The notes: a model not told the origin generated them from the letters alone. A stretch of DNA of 64,000 nucleotides from an uncultured Paraprevotella sp. (GCA_944321525.1 CALULQ010000003.1:62001-126000); one strand, 5' to 3'. Shown: positions 51,953 through 60,913, counted from the first letter of the stretch. Numbers and translations are program-made.

Positions 51953-51960
51953 GGGGAGAA
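51953..51960 (+). promoter_or_regulatory. -7 element for the exported protein/ECF operon
   Basis: TATTTTTG (TAnnTTTG), about 118 nt before the ATG at 52079. The -33 box is unclear. AAAGGAAAG precedes the ATG. Confidence 0.35.
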
Positions 51961-52078
51961 AGTGTTCCGGAAGGCGCGGATGCCTTTTTTCTGAACGGAT
52001 TGGAATACGGCGTGTATGCTATATTGACAGCTGTCGGAAGAAAAAAGCATTCGTAAACCAATTTAAAGGAAAGAAAAG

Positions 52079-53251
52079 ATGAAGAAATGGATACTGGCGG
52101 GAAGCGCATTCGCCTTTGCCGCGTGCCTGTGGGCGCAGGAACCGCAAGAGATACGTGGAATCATAGAAGAGTCCCACGATTCCGTTTGGTATGCCGGACA
52201 AGTGAAGGCATGGGACAAGGTGGTGGCGCAAGACACGCTGGACGAGAAGGCATGGCGCAACCTTTTCGAGGCTGCGAAAGGGCTGTCGATGGTGGCTTCC
52301 CGTGAGGGCGGGAAGGCCATGCAGGCGGTCTTGGCCCGGATGGAGCAAGCCATCCCCGGGACTTTCACCTATAATATCTCAGCCTACCGGGCCCAACAAG
52401 GACCGGACAATGCTTTTGCGGAAAAGGCGCTGAAACAGTTGCCTGCCGACATCAGGGACCGGGGCTATGATGCCATCCTGGGCTACTTGTGGATGATGGG
52501 CGATGCGGACGGTGAAGGTGAACGGGCGGACTTGTTCAACGACATTCTCCGGCGGCAGTACGAACACGGGAAATATCCGTCGTTCATTCTCCGTTACGAT
52601 TACAATCAGCTGCAGGGGATGGACGAGGGCGGTCTCTTTTTCGGGAACGGCGACATGGATTTGTATGGCAAGGTGATGCTGCAGCGGGTGCTTGGAGTGG
52701 ACACGGACAAGGTGCTGGTTGTGCTTCCCATGTTGGGGATGCCTTCTTATCGCAATGCCTTGTGCCGCAAGCTGGGCATACCTTCTTTTCCGCCGCGCAA
52801 GGTGAAGACGGAGGAAGAGTATGAGAAGGCTTTATGCGACATGGTGGATTGTCTGATTCGGGAAACGGGACGGCCGGGATATTTCGCCACTGGTGCACGG
52901 CGTCCCCTTGAGAACATTGCCGGCAAGCTCTACAACGAAGGCCTGGTGTACAAGTACAGTGAGCGTCCCTACGACAACATCGCGGCGGCCAAACGGCATG
53001 TGGAGCAGGATTACCATTTCGATTACCTGACCGAACCCGAGTTCAGAAAAGAAACCTGGTGGTCCGGAAGTGAAGGCTTGCAGCTGAACTACACCGTGAT
53101 GCTGGCCCATCTGGTGAGGTCGTATCGGGAAAAGGGAGAGGAGAAGAAGGCGGAGCGGCTCTACAGCACCCTTCGGGCTTCCGTGGAGAACGGGCATTTC
53201 TCCGAAGAACGGAAAAATGTATATCTGGATTATCTGGAACGATGGCGATGA
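52079..53251 (+). CDS. Exported protein of unknown function, helical repeats
   Basis: 390 aa with signal peptide MKKWILAGSAFAFAACLWAQ. No named family is recognised. The body looks like TPR-style helical pairs (VKAWDKVVAQDTLDEKAWRNLFEAAKGL; RSYREKGEEKKAERLYSTL). It overlaps the ECF sigma gene by 10 nt, so its expression is tied to that regulator. It may be an extracytoplasmic component of the signalling unit, but this is inference from position. Confidence 0.75.
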   Translation: MKKWILAGSAFAFAACLWAQEPQEIRGIIEESHDSVWYAGQVKAWDKVVAQDTLDEKAWRNLFEAAKGLSMVASREGGKAMQAVLARMEQAIPGTFTYNISAYRAQQGPDNAFAEKALKQLPADIRDRGYDAILGYLWMMGDADGEGERADLFNDILRRQYEHGKYPSFILRYDYNQLQGMDEGGLFFGNGDMDLYGKVMLQRVLGVDTDKVLVVLPMLGMPSYRNALCRKLGIPSFPPRKVKTEEEYEKALCDMVDCLIRETGRPGYFATGARRPLENIAGKLYNEGLVYKYSERPYDNIAAAKRHVEQDYHFDYLTEPEFRKETWWSGSEGLQLNYTVMLAHLVRSYREKGEEKKAERLYSTLRASVENGHFSEERKNVYLDYLERWR

Positions 53252-53829
53252 GGGCTTGGTTTAGGAATGCTTACAAGCTCCTTCCGGACGAGGAACTGAT
53301 GATGCGGGTGGGGCGGCACGACGACGAGAAGGCGTTCGACGAACTCTACCGCCGCCATGCCCGCCGCCTGCAGGGCTTCTTCTTTCGGATGCTGGGCGGC
53401 GATGGGACGCGGGCGGCGGATTTCATGCAGGAGACTTTTCTCCGTGTGTGGGCTGCCCGTGGGCGTTACGAGGCGGGGCGGGGATTCAGCCCTTGGATGT
53501 TCAGGCTGGCCTATAACCTTTGCCGCAACGAATACCGCCGGCTTGACGCGATGTCCGTCGGGGCGGAATGGGACGAAGGCTGCGAAGCCGGTTACGAGAC
53601 GCTGGAGGAGTTGCGGATGGACACGGAGGACTTCGACCGTGCCTTGCGGGCCGAATTGCAGCGTTTGCCTTTCGACCGGCGGGTCTTGTTCGCCCTCCGT
53701 TATGAGGAGGAACTCACCGTTCCGCAAGTGGCTGCGGTGCTGGGCGTTCCCGAGGGAACGGTCAAGTCGCGGCTCCACTATTTACTTCAACATTTGAGAC
53801 AAAAACTGAAAGTTTATGAAAGGCTTTGA
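53242..53829 (+). CDS. ECF-type RNA polymerase sigma factor
   Basis: 195 aa. Region 2 (DELYRRHARRLQGFFFRMLGG, RAADFMQETFLRVW) and region 4 (LPFDRRVLFALRYEEELTVPQVAAVLGVPEGTVKSRLHYLLQHLRQKL) are complete. No region 3. Both ATG 53242 and ATG 53248 are possible starts. It overlaps genes on both sides, so the three proteins are translated together. The likely controller is the downstream membrane protein. Confidence 0.93.
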   Translation: MAMRAWFRNAYKLLPDEELMMRVGRHDDEKAFDELYRRHARRLQGFFFRMLGGDGTRAADFMQETFLRVWAARGRYEAGRGFSPWMFRLAYNLCRNEYRRLDAMSVGAEWDEGCEAGYETLEELRMDTEDFDRALRAELQRLPFDRRVLFALRYEEELTVPQVAAVLGVPEGTVKSRLHYLLQHLRQKLKVYERL

Positions 53830-54265
53830 ATCACAAGTGGCCCATGCGGCCGTGCGTTTGCGCGATGGTGAGAACGGCCGTCTGTCCGTGAAGTCCGGCC
53901 TGCGCCGTCCGCGCCGTTTGTCGTGGGGATGGATTGCCACGCCGGCGGCAGCAGTGGCCGGCATATTTATTGGAATGGGATGGGGGCGGATGTCCGGGAA
54001 CTCCATGCCCGCCACGGCGCAAGTGTGGGACACGGTCGTGGAGCGCCGTGTGGTGTACGACACCGTGACGTTGGTCCGGCAGGAAGGCCCCGCGGCCGTG
54101 CAGCCAAGGTCGGTGCGGCGGCCTCCGTCGCCCTCTTCAGCGTCGGTGCGGCCTGCCGCTCCCGCCGTTGCAGCCGGGGGCGCATCGTCTTCTCCCGACA
54201 CGCTCGGGAGGTGCATTCTGGACGACGGAGTGGACTATTCCCTGCTTTGCGAGGCCTTGTGGTGA
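53816..54265 (+). CDS. Single-pass membrane protein, likely anti-sigma factor
   Basis: 149 aa with a short N-terminal cytoplasmic part (1-35), one membrane helix (WGWIATPAAAVAGIFIGMGWG, about 38-58) and a Pro/Ala/Ser-rich outer part of about 90 residues. No zinc-binding or FecR signature is visible. The call rests on position (14-nt overlap with the sigma gene) and topology. Start ATG 53816 is within the end of the sigma gene. Confidence 0.6.
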   Translation: MKGFESQVAHAAVRLRDGENGRLSVKSGLRRPRRLSWGWIATPAAAVAGIFIGMGWGRMSGNSMPATAQVWDTVVERRVVYDTVTLVRQEGPAAVQPRSVRRPPSPSSASVRPAAPAVAAGGASSSPDTLGRCILDDGVDYSLLCEALW

Positions 54266-54925
54266 TGTCAAAGTAGCATTTTGTCATTTTGACAGCATCG
54301 GAGCGCGAGAATCGCGCCGACGGGAGCGGGACGGGAAGCGGCCGGGAAAACGCGAGTGTCGGGCCGTTGCGGAGATGCGGGATGATGCGTATTCCCGCCT
54401 TTTGCTTCCATCCTGTCGGGGCGGAGCTCGTGTCGTGCGGACGTCTTGTGTCCGTGCGTCAGCCGGAACGTCGAAACTGCGTGCAAAAAGTCAGCCGGAC
54501 CTTGTCCGCGAAAAGTTCCCAGCGGGACGGAAAAGGCGGTCCTGTGCCTGGTTTTTCCCCTTCTTCCGCTCTCTGGCGGATGGTTTTGCGGCAAGCAATT
54601 TCCGCTTTTGCGGCAAGCGATCCTCCTTTTTCCGCAAGAAAATCCAGTTTCGTGCGGCTAAAAAACGTGGAATGGGCCGCGGAAATGCTCGTATAGTGCA
54701 TTTCCGCGGCCTGCATTTTAACGATTGGCTGTTTTTCTGCCCCTTTCCTGCCGGTCGGGTGGAACGGAACTCCTTTGTGTAGCTTCCTTTTTGTCGGTCC
54801 CCGGCTTCTTTTGGTGTCATTTTGATATTCCTGCCCGGCCGTCCGCATCTCCTGCGGGCGTTTTCTGATGGTTGTGGCGCGGGAGGGGAAACATGCGCCA
54901 AAAGCTGCAAGCATCGTTCCGGAAG
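54266..54925. other. Gene-free 660 bp with a strong hairpin
   Basis: Open frames occur on both strands, but none shows a ribosome-binding site, a family match or a sensible composition. A weak hairpin (TGTCAAA 54266 / TTTGACA 54288) follows the anti-sigma gene. A strong one is listed at 54675-54711. The rest is unexplained. Confidence 0.5.
54675..54711. terminator. Perfect 14-bp hairpin, possible terminator
   Basis: GGCCGCGGAAATGC (54675-54688) and GCATTTCCGCGGCC (54698-54711) around a 9-nt loop. The T content after it is modest (TGCATTTTAA), so termination is plausible but not certain. It lies far from any stop codon (410 nt after the anti-sigma gene). Confidence 0.5.
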
Positions 54926-54956
54926 TTGTTTTTTTGCGGCCTTTGTGCTATCTTTG
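54926..54956 (+). promoter_or_regulatory. Promoter of the DUF2461 gene
   Basis: TTG 54926-54928, 20 nt, TATCTTTG 54949-54956. It places transcription start close to ATG 54980 and rules out the longer upstream reading of that gene. Confidence 0.6.
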
Positions 54957-54979
54957 GCGGTCGAATAAGAAGAATTGGC

Positions 54980-55657
54980 ATGAAAGAGAAAACAGACCTT
55001 ATATTCGGTTTCCTGAAGGAGGTGGCGGCGCACAACGACCGCGAGTGGTTTGCCGCCCACAGGCCGCAGTACGAAGAGGCGCGGGCCGCTTTCGAGGAGA
55101 TGGTGGGGCGGCTGATACCCCGTATCGCGATGTTCGACGACAGCGTGGCCCATCTCGCGGTGAAGGACTGCACGTATCGCTTCTACCGCGACACGCGCTT
55201 TTCGGAGGACAAGTCGCCCTATAAGCTCCATTTCGGGGCATACGTCAACGCTTGCGGCAAGAAGTCGTGGCACAGCGGCTACTACTTCCACCTGCAGCCT
55301 GGCGGCTGCATGTTGGCCGGAGGGGCGTGGTGCCTGCCGCCCAAGATGCTGAAGGCCGTGCGGCAGTCTGTCGTGGACGAGATAGAGGAGTTCCGCTCCA
55401 TCGTGGAGGCCGACGATTTCAAGGCCGCTTTCCCCGTCATTGGCGAGACGCGGCTGAAGACCCTGCCCAAGGGATTCCCGAAGGACTTCCCCTATCCCGA
55501 CTATATTCGGCCCAAGGACTATTCGGTGTGCCACGCGGTGGACGACGATTTCTTCCGTGGCCCGGACTGGCTGGAACGCACGGCACAGGTGTTCCAACTG
55601 ATGAAGCCCTACAACGACTTCATCAACTATACCATCGACGAATGCGGCGAAGAATGA
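54980..55657 (+). CDS. DUF2461 family protein
   Basis: 225 aa starting MKEKTDLIFGFLKEVAAHNDREWFAAHR. Family marks: YRFYRDTRFSEDKSPYKLHFGAYVN, SGYYFHLQPGGCMLAGGAW, and the C-terminal YPDYIRPKDYSVCHAVDD. The function is unknown and the protein is probably cytoplasmic. The frame stays open upstream to 54872, but the promoter and family N-terminus fix this start. Followed after 26 nt by bcp in the same direction. Confidence 0.85.
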   Translation: MKEKTDLIFGFLKEVAAHNDREWFAAHRPQYEEARAAFEEMVGRLIPRIAMFDDSVAHLAVKDCTYRFYRDTRFSEDKSPYKLHFGAYVNACGKKSWHSGYYFHLQPGGCMLAGGAWCLPPKMLKAVRQSVVDEIEEFRSIVEADDFKAAFPVIGETRLKTLPKGFPKDFPYPDYIRPKDYSVCHAVDDDFFRGPDWLERTAQVFQLMKPYNDFINYTIDECGEE

Positions 55658-55683
55658 AGTTGAACCTTTAAAAACAGAATAAA

Positions 55684-56136
55684 ATGAATGTAGGAGACAA
55701 GGCGCCCGAGGTTTTGGGCCTGAACGAGAACGGAGAACAGGTGTTGCTCAGCCAATACCGGGGTAAGAAAGTGGTGCTCTATTTCTATCCGAAGGACAGC
55801 ACCTCCGGCTGCACGGCTGAGGCCTGCAGCTTGCGCGACAACTATGCCGCCCTGCGCGGGAAAGGCTACGAGGTGGTGGGTGTGAGCGTGGACAGCGCAG
55901 CCTCGCACCAGAAATTCATCGCCAAGAACGAGCTGCCCTTCACGCTGATTGCCGACACGGACAAGACGCTCGTGGAGCAGATGGGCGTGTGGGGCGAGAA
56001 GAGCATGTACGGACGCAAATACATGGGCACGTTCCGCACCACGTTCATCCTGAACGAGGAAGGCGTGATTGAGAAGATTTTCGCGCCCAAGGAAATCAAG
56101 ACCAAGACCCACGGCGAGCAGATATTGGCGCTGTAG
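55684..56136 (+). CDS. bcp: Thioredoxin-dependent peroxiredoxin Bcp/PrxQ
   Basis: 150 aa. Reduces hydroperoxides with thioredoxin. The peroxidatic and resolving cysteines are five residues apart in PKDSTSGCTAEACSLRDNY, the PrxQ arrangement. ADTDKTLVEQMGVWGEK and RTTFILNEEGVIEKIF follow. Full length, with AAAACAGAATAAA before the ATG. Confidence 0.95.
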   Translation: MNVGDKAPEVLGLNENGEQVLLSQYRGKKVVLYFYPKDSTSGCTAEACSLRDNYAALRGKGYEVVGVSVDSAASHQKFIAKNELPFTLIADTDKTLVEQMGVWGEKSMYGRKYMGTFRTTFILNEEGVIEKIFAPKEIKTKTHGEQILAL

Positions 56137-56167
56137 GCGCCCCGGCCCGCTTTGGGCTGCGGAAACA

Positions 56168-56223
56168 AACGGCAACCGCCCCCGCACGATGCAGGAAGCA
56201 TGCGTGCGGGGGCGGTTGCCGTT
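56168..56223. terminator. Bidirectional terminator between bcp and sulP
   Basis: Perfect 20-bp stem, arms 56168-56187 and 56204-56223, rich in G/C (CCGCCCCCGC). It lies between convergent genes and can stop both transcripts. Confidence 0.8.
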
Positions 56224-56240
56224 CGCGACGGGAAGAGGGT

Positions 56241-57917
56241 TTAGCGGGCCAGGTAGTGGCGCGCCACCTCGAGGGCCGTGTGTATGTTGTCGCAGATGTT
56301 CTTCTTGCCCAGCAGTTCGTAGAAACCGCTCTTCTTGAGCGCCTCGTGCACCTTGGGGTTGACGCCCGAGAGAATGATGTGCACGCCTTCGCGGTGGCTC
56401 ATCTCGCACAAGTTCGTCAGGTTATGTATGCCCGTTGAGTCGATGAAGGGCACTTTCCTCATGCGGATGATGCGCACTTTCGGCTGCTCTTTCGTCTGGA
56501 GCACCACCTCCTCGAAGCGGTTGGCGATGCCGAAGAAATATGGCCCGTTGATTTCATACACTTCCGTGTGGTCGGGTATGTGCAGGTGCTCTTCCGTGAG
56601 TGCCGTCCCGTCGGCGTCCGTGGGGACGATTTCATCCTTGAACAGGTTGACTTCCGTGGTCTCCATCACCCGTTTGATGAACAGCAGGCAGGCCAGGACC
56701 AGTCCGAACTCGATGGCTACGGTCAGGTCGAAGACCACCGTGAGGAAAAAGGTGATGAGCAGCACGGCCACGTCGGCCTTGGGGTTGCGCAACAGCTCGC
56801 GGAACGTTCGCCACCCGCTCATGTTGTAGCTCACCACCACCAGCACGCCGGCCAGGCAGGCCATGGGAATGTAGCGGGCCAGCGGCATGAGCAACAGGAA
56901 GATGAGCAGCAGCACGGCGGCATGCACGATGCCGGCCACGGGCGTGCGTCCTCCGTTGTTGATGTTCGTCATGGTGCGCGCTATGGCGCCCGTGGCCGGG
57001 ATTCCCCCGAAAATGGGCGAGAGAATGTTGGCGATTCCTTGTCCCACCAGTTCCTGGTTGGAGTCGTGGTGGTCGCCGATGACCCCGTCGGCCACGGTGG
57101 CGGAGAGCAGCGATTCGATGGCGCCCAGCACGGCGATGGTGATGGCCGGCGACACCAGCTGCTTCACGCGCTCCCAGTCCAGGTCGGGCACGTTCATGCC
57201 CGGCAGTTCGGCCTTGATCATGAAGCGGTCGCCGATGGTTTCCACTTGGGTGGCCAGGCCGTAGCGTTGCAGCAAGTAGATGCCGACTGTCATGACGACG
57301 ATGGCGACGAGCGAGCCCGGAACCTTGCGGGTGAGCCGGGGCGAGAGGGCGATGAGCGCCACGCTACCCAGCCCTACGCCTGTGGACCACGGGTCAAGAC
57401 TGGCGAAGTGGCGCGCGTAGGCTATCCACTTCTCCACGAAATCTGCCGGCACGTCGGCGATGGCCAAGCCGAAAAGGTCCTTCACCTGCGTGGTGAAGAT
57501 GGTCACGGCGATGCCGCTCGTGAAGCCCACCACAATGGGGTAGGGGATGTATTTGATGATGGTGCCCAGGTGGAATACGCCCAGCAGGATGAGAAACACC
57601 CCGGCCAGGATGGTGGCCACGAGCAGTCCGGCCTCGCCATATTGCTGGATGATGCCGTAGACAATCACGATGAACGCCCCTGTGGGCCCGCCGATTTGCA
57701 CTCGGCTGCCGCCGAAGAGCGACACGGCCAGTCCGGCGATGATGGCCGTGATGATGCCCTTCTCCGGCGTGACGCCCGAAGCGATGCCGAAAGCGATGGC
57801 CAGCGGAAGGGCCACGATGCCCACGATGAGTCCGGCCATGATGTCGGCCGACAGTTTCTCCTTGTTGTAGTCTTTCAGGTCGAGCAAGAGTTTCGGCCTG
57901 AATGCGAATTTGTCCAT
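56241..57917 (-). CDS. SulP-family anion transporter with STAS domain
   Basis: 558 aa inner-membrane protein. Many hydrophobic helices with family motifs: DIMAGLIVGIVALPLAIAFGIASGV, GLAVSLFGGSRVQIGGPTGAFIVI, LVGQGIANILSPIFGGIPATGAIARTMTNI. The last 110 residues are a STAS domain (RIIRMRKVPFIDSTGIHNLTNL). SulP members carry sulfate, bicarbonate or dicarboxylates; the substrate here cannot be told. Its 5' side has three tandem promoter-bearing repeats. Confidence 0.9.
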   Translation of the reverse strand: MDKFAFRPKLLLDLKDYNKEKLSADIMAGLIVGIVALPLAIAFGIASGVTPEKGIITAIIAGLAVSLFGGSRVQIGGPTGAFIVIVYGIIQQYGEAGLLVATILAGVFLILLGVFHLGTIIKYIPYPIVVGFTSGIAVTIFTTQVKDLFGLAIADVPADFVEKWIAYARHFASLDPWSTGVGLGSVALIALSPRLTRKVPGSLVAIVVMTVGIYLLQRYGLATQVETIGDRFMIKAELPGMNVPDLDWERVKQLVSPAITIAVLGAIESLLSATVADGVIGDHHDSNQELVGQGIANILSPIFGGIPATGAIARTMTNINNGGRTPVAGIVHAAVLLLIFLLLMPLARYIPMACLAGVLVVVSYNMSGWRTFRELLRNPKADVAVLLITFFLTVVFDLTVAIEFGLVLACLLFIKRVMETTEVNLFKDEIVPTDADGTALTEEHLHIPDHTEVYEINGPYFFGIANRFEEVVLQTKEQPKVRIIRMRKVPFIDSTGIHNLTNLCEMSHREGVHIILSGVNPKVHEALKKSGFYELLGKKNICDNIHTALEVARHYLAR

Positions 57918-57967
57918 AATGTGTTCCTTTTGTGTTTGTTATTCCTTCTACTTCTTTTTTGGAGGTG

Positions 57968-57998
57968 CAAAGATAGTGCAAGCCGAGTGGAATGCAAA
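57968..57998 (-). promoter_or_regulatory. sulP-proximal promoter
   Basis: On the reverse strand TTTG (57998-57995), 19 nt, TATCTTTG (57975-57968): full consensus. It lies 51 nt before the sulP ATG. The same site recurs 88 and 176 nt farther upstream, each with TATCTTTC instead of TATCTTTG. Confidence 0.75.
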
Positions 57999-58270
57999 GC
58001 AAAAGCGCATGAAATGCGTTTTTGTTTTCATTTCCGAGGCGCCGCCCGTCTTCTGGAAAGATAGTGCAAGCCGAGTAGAATGCAAAGCAAAAGGGCATGA
58101 AATGCGTTTTTGTTTTCATTTCCGAGGCGCCGCCTGTCTTCTGGAAAGATAGTGCAAGCCGAGTAGAATGCAAAGCAAAAGGGCATGAAATGCGTTTTTG
58201 TTTTCACTCCCGAGGCGTCGCCCGTCTTGTTTAAAGATGGTGCGAACCGGGAGGGATGCAAGGCAAGAGC
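57969..58270 (-). repeat. 88-bp tandem repeat, three copies plus a degenerate fourth
   Basis: Units start at 57969, 58057, 58145 and (degenerate, partial) 58233, a constant 88-bp period. Copies 1-3 are nearly identical. Each contains a TTTG-N19-TATCTTT promoter on the reverse strand, facing sulP. The short reverse-strand frame running through them gives a repeated peptide and is taken as a by-product. Confidence 0.9.
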
Positions 58271-58427
58271 TGGCTGAAGAATGTTTCGCCACGGGGCAGG
58301 ATATGCACGGAAATGCTATGAAAAACGCATGCCGGGCAATACAAATGCGCTTTGAAAGGCGGAATGCGGAATTAAAATGTTATCTTTGCGCTTAGAATTA
58401 TTCACTATTAAAAGCAATATTAAAATT
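58271..58427 (+). promoter_or_regulatory. Upstream region of the POT transporter gene
   Basis: A -7 element TATCTTTG lies at 58381-58388, 39 nt before ATG 58428. The nearest TTTG is 26 nt farther up, too far for a standard -33 box. Nothing else is recognised. Confidence 0.45.
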
Positions 58428-60092
58428 ATGTTTGAAGGACAACCAAAAGGTCTTTACGCGTTGGCATTGGCCAACACGGGCGAGCGCTTCGGATATTACA
58501 CGATGCTCGCCATTTTCACCCTGTTCTTGCAGGCGAAGTTCGGCTATTCGGCCACAGACACCTCCACCATTTTCTCGTCGTTCCTGGCGGCCGTCTATTT
58601 CATGCCGTTCTTAGGCGGCATCTTGGCGGACAAGTACGGATTCGGCAAGATGGTGACGCTGGGCGTGTTCATCATGTTCGTGGGCTATCTGCTTCTGGCC
58701 ATCCCCACGGGGGCCGATGCGGCCGGCAAGGCCATGATGTTCGGTGCGCTGGCCCTGATTGCCTGCGGCACGGGACTGTTCAAGGGCAACCTGCAGGTGA
58801 TGGTGGGCAACCTCTACGACGCGCCCGAGTATAAGGACAAGCGCGACACGGCGTTCAGCCTCTTCTACATGGCCATCAACATCGGCGCGCTCTTCGCCCC
58901 GACGGCTGCCACCAAGATGACCAACCATGTGTTGGGAATGAACGGGCTTACTTATAACGCGCAGATTCCGGCCCTGGCCCACCAGTATCTGGACAACGCG
59001 GCGGGCATGACGGAGCAGTCGGCCGCCACGCTGGAGACGCTGAAAGCTGCCCAAGGCTTTGCGGGCGACACCGCCACGTTCTGCCAGACTTACATTGAGA
59101 AACTGTCGGAGGCGTATAACTATGGCTTTGCCGTGGCTTGCGTTTCGCTCATTGTTTCTATACTTATATATTATGGGTTCCGCAGCACGTTCAAGCATGC
59201 CGACTACAACGCGCAGACGGCTCAGGCCGACGGGCACGTGGCGGCCGAGGAACTGACGCCGGCCGAGACGCGGCAACGCATCACGGCCCTGTGCCTCGTG
59301 TTTGCCGTGGTCTTGTTCTTCTGGATGGCCTTCCACCAGAACGGCCTGACGCTGACGTTCTTTGCGCGCGACTACACTCAGGCTTCGGCTTCAGGGCTGT
59401 TGGGCATGACGTTCAACGTGTTCAACCTTGTGCTGCTGGCCATATTGGTCTATGCGGTGTTTGCCGTATTCCAAAGCCACACGGGGCGCGGCAAGACGGT
59501 GGCCGGTGTGGTGTGTGTGGCCGTCCTGGCGGCTTTGGGCGTGCAGTATGTCAACCGCGACGAGACGGTGGAAATCCTGCCTCAGATTTTCCAGCAGTTC
59601 AATCCGTTCTTCGTGGTGGCGCTCACGCCGGTTTCGCTGGCCATATTCAGCTCTTTGGCCAAGAAAGGCAAGGAACCGTCGGCTCCGCGCAAGATTGGGT
59701 TGGGCATGCTGATTGCCGCGTGCGGTTTTGCCCTCATGGCTTTCGGTTCCGTGGGCTTGCCCACGCCGGACGAGCTGTCCAGGGGCGCGGAGGTGAACCT
59801 GGTGTCGCCCAACCTGCTCATCTCCACTTATCTCGTGTTGACGTTTGCCGAATTGCTCCTGTCCCCCATGGGCATCTCGTTCGTGTCCAAGGTGGCTCCC
59901 CCGAAATATAAAGGAATGATGATGGGCGGTTGGTTCGTGGCCACGGCCATCGGTAACTACATGGTGGCCATCATCGGTTACCTGTGGGGCGGCATCGAGT
60001 TGTGGATCGTGTGGAGCGTGCTCATCGTGCTCTGCCTGCTCTCGGCGCTGTTCATCTTCTCCATCATGAAGAAGCTGGAAAAGGTGGCCTGA
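58428..60092 (+). CDS. POT/PTR-family peptide:proton symporter
   Basis: 554 aa inner-membrane protein of the major facilitator superfamily. It starts MFEGQPKGLYALALANTGERFGYYTMLAIFTLFLQ, which holds the ExxERFxYY motif for proton coupling. It continues with GGILADKYGFGKMV, GTGLFKGNLQVMVGNLY and FSLFYMAINIGALFAPT, all PTR2 signatures. About 12-14 helices. A Bacteroidetes-type insert (residues 185-230) lies in a loop. Imports di- or tripeptides by family. Confidence 0.92.
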   Translation: MFEGQPKGLYALALANTGERFGYYTMLAIFTLFLQAKFGYSATDTSTIFSSFLAAVYFMPFLGGILADKYGFGKMVTLGVFIMFVGYLLLAIPTGADAAGKAMMFGALALIACGTGLFKGNLQVMVGNLYDAPEYKDKRDTAFSLFYMAINIGALFAPTAATKMTNHVLGMNGLTYNAQIPALAHQYLDNAAGMTEQSAATLETLKAAQGFAGDTATFCQTYIEKLSEAYNYGFAVACVSLIVSILIYYGFRSTFKHADYNAQTAQADGHVAAEELTPAETRQRITALCLVFAVVLFFWMAFHQNGLTLTFFARDYTQASASGLLGMTFNVFNLVLLAILVYAVFAVFQSHTGRGKTVAGVVCVAVLAALGVQYVNRDETVEILPQIFQQFNPFFVVALTPVSLAIFSSLAKKGKEPSAPRKIGLGMLIAACGFALMAFGSVGLPTPDELSRGAEVNLVSPNLLISTYLVLTFAELLLSPMGISFVSKVAPPKYKGMMMGGWFVATAIGNYMVAIIGYLWGGIELWIVWSVLIVLCLLSALFIFSIMKKLEKVA

Positions 60093-60115
60093 CGTGCCGG
60101 AGAAACAATATAAAA

Positions 60116-60160
60116 GGAAACGCCCCCTTGGACATTCTGTTGTTCCAAGGGGGCGTTTCC
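60116..60160. terminator. Bidirectional terminator
   Basis: Perfect 17-bp stem, arms GGAAACGCCCCCTTGGA (60116) and TCCAAGGGGGCGTTTCC (60144), between the convergent transporter and nitroreductase genes. Confidence 0.85.
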
Positions 60161-60168
60161 TTAGTGGC

Positions 60169-60678
60169 TTACCGGTCTTCCCATATCTCTTCCATGGGCT
60201 TGCGTGTCTTTTCCGGCACGTCGGGCGAGGCGGGATAACCGATGGGAATGATGGCCACGGGATACCATTCCTCCGGGATGTGGAACAGTTCTTGGCAGAG
60301 CTGCACGCGGAAGTTGCACACCCAGCACGTTCCCAGGCCTTGTTCGGCAGCAGCGAGGCACAGGTGCTCGATGGCGATGGCCAGGTCGATGTCGGCGTGA
60401 TTCTTCTCGTCGTAGCGGCGTGTCCAGGCCTCGCCACGGTTTTCGCAGGCCAGGACGTAGGCCGGTGCTTCGCGGAACCATTCGCGGTCGTAGCATTGCT
60501 GCAGGCGTGCGCGGTCTTCTTCTGCGGTGAAGAGGGTGAATTTCCACGGTTGTCGGTTCACGGCCGACGGGGCCAGCCTCGTGCATTCTTTGATGTATTC
60601 CAGTTTCTCTGCCGGAATGGCGTCCGGCTTGTAGGCGCGCACGGAATAGCGCGCTTGGCAAAGTGATTTAAAGTCCAT
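60169..60678 (-). CDS. Nitroreductase family protein
   Basis: 169 aa, FMN-dependent oxidoreductase fold. It starts MDFKSLCQARYSVRAYKPDAIP and has RLAPSAVNRQPWKFTLF and AIAIEHLCLAAAEQGLGTCWVCNF, typical of the small nitroreductases. The substrate is unknown. An upstream frame exists, but the family begins at ATG 60678. A TACATTTG -7 element lies at 60712-60705 on the reverse strand. Confidence 0.88.
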   Translation of the reverse strand: MDFKSLCQARYSVRAYKPDAIPAEKLEYIKECTRLAPSAVNRQPWKFTLFTAEEDRARLQQCYDREWFREAPAYVLACENRGEAWTRRYDEKNHADIDLAIAIEHLCLAAAEQGLGTCWVCNFRVQLCQELFHIPEEWYPVAIIPIGYPASPDVPEKTRKPMEEIWEDR

Positions 60679-60800
60679 ATCCTTATGTTTTTGGGTTCTG
60701 TGAACAAATGTACATAAAAAACAATAAATCTGTATTTCGTGCGGCGGAAAAAGTGCATGGGACATCAAAATATAATTTTTGGAAAATGTAGGCCATAAAA

Positions 60801-60831
60801 TTTGCATCCTTGGATTTTTTCGCTATCTTTG
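60801..60831 (+). promoter_or_regulatory. Promoter of the superoxide dismutase gene
   Basis: TTTG 60801-60804, 19 nt, TATCTTTG 60824-60831: full consensus. It gives a 5' untranslated region of about 75 nt. Confidence 0.75.
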
Positions 60832-60913
60832 TTGCATGGCCATCCTACGAAACTCTCAAGGAGCGGAAAGTTGGCCAGCTAAACCTAAGTATAAATTCTA
60901 AAATGGAAAAATC

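Noticed and set aside
54459..55597. Reverse-strand open frames overlapping DUF2461 and the gap before it
   Set aside because: Antisense to a conserved gene, low-complexity composition, and no promoter or start signal.
58028..58261. Short reverse-strand frame with a repeated peptide upstream of sulP
   Set aside because: It follows from the 88-bp tandem repeat, which contains promoters. The repeated peptide has no plausible start signal.
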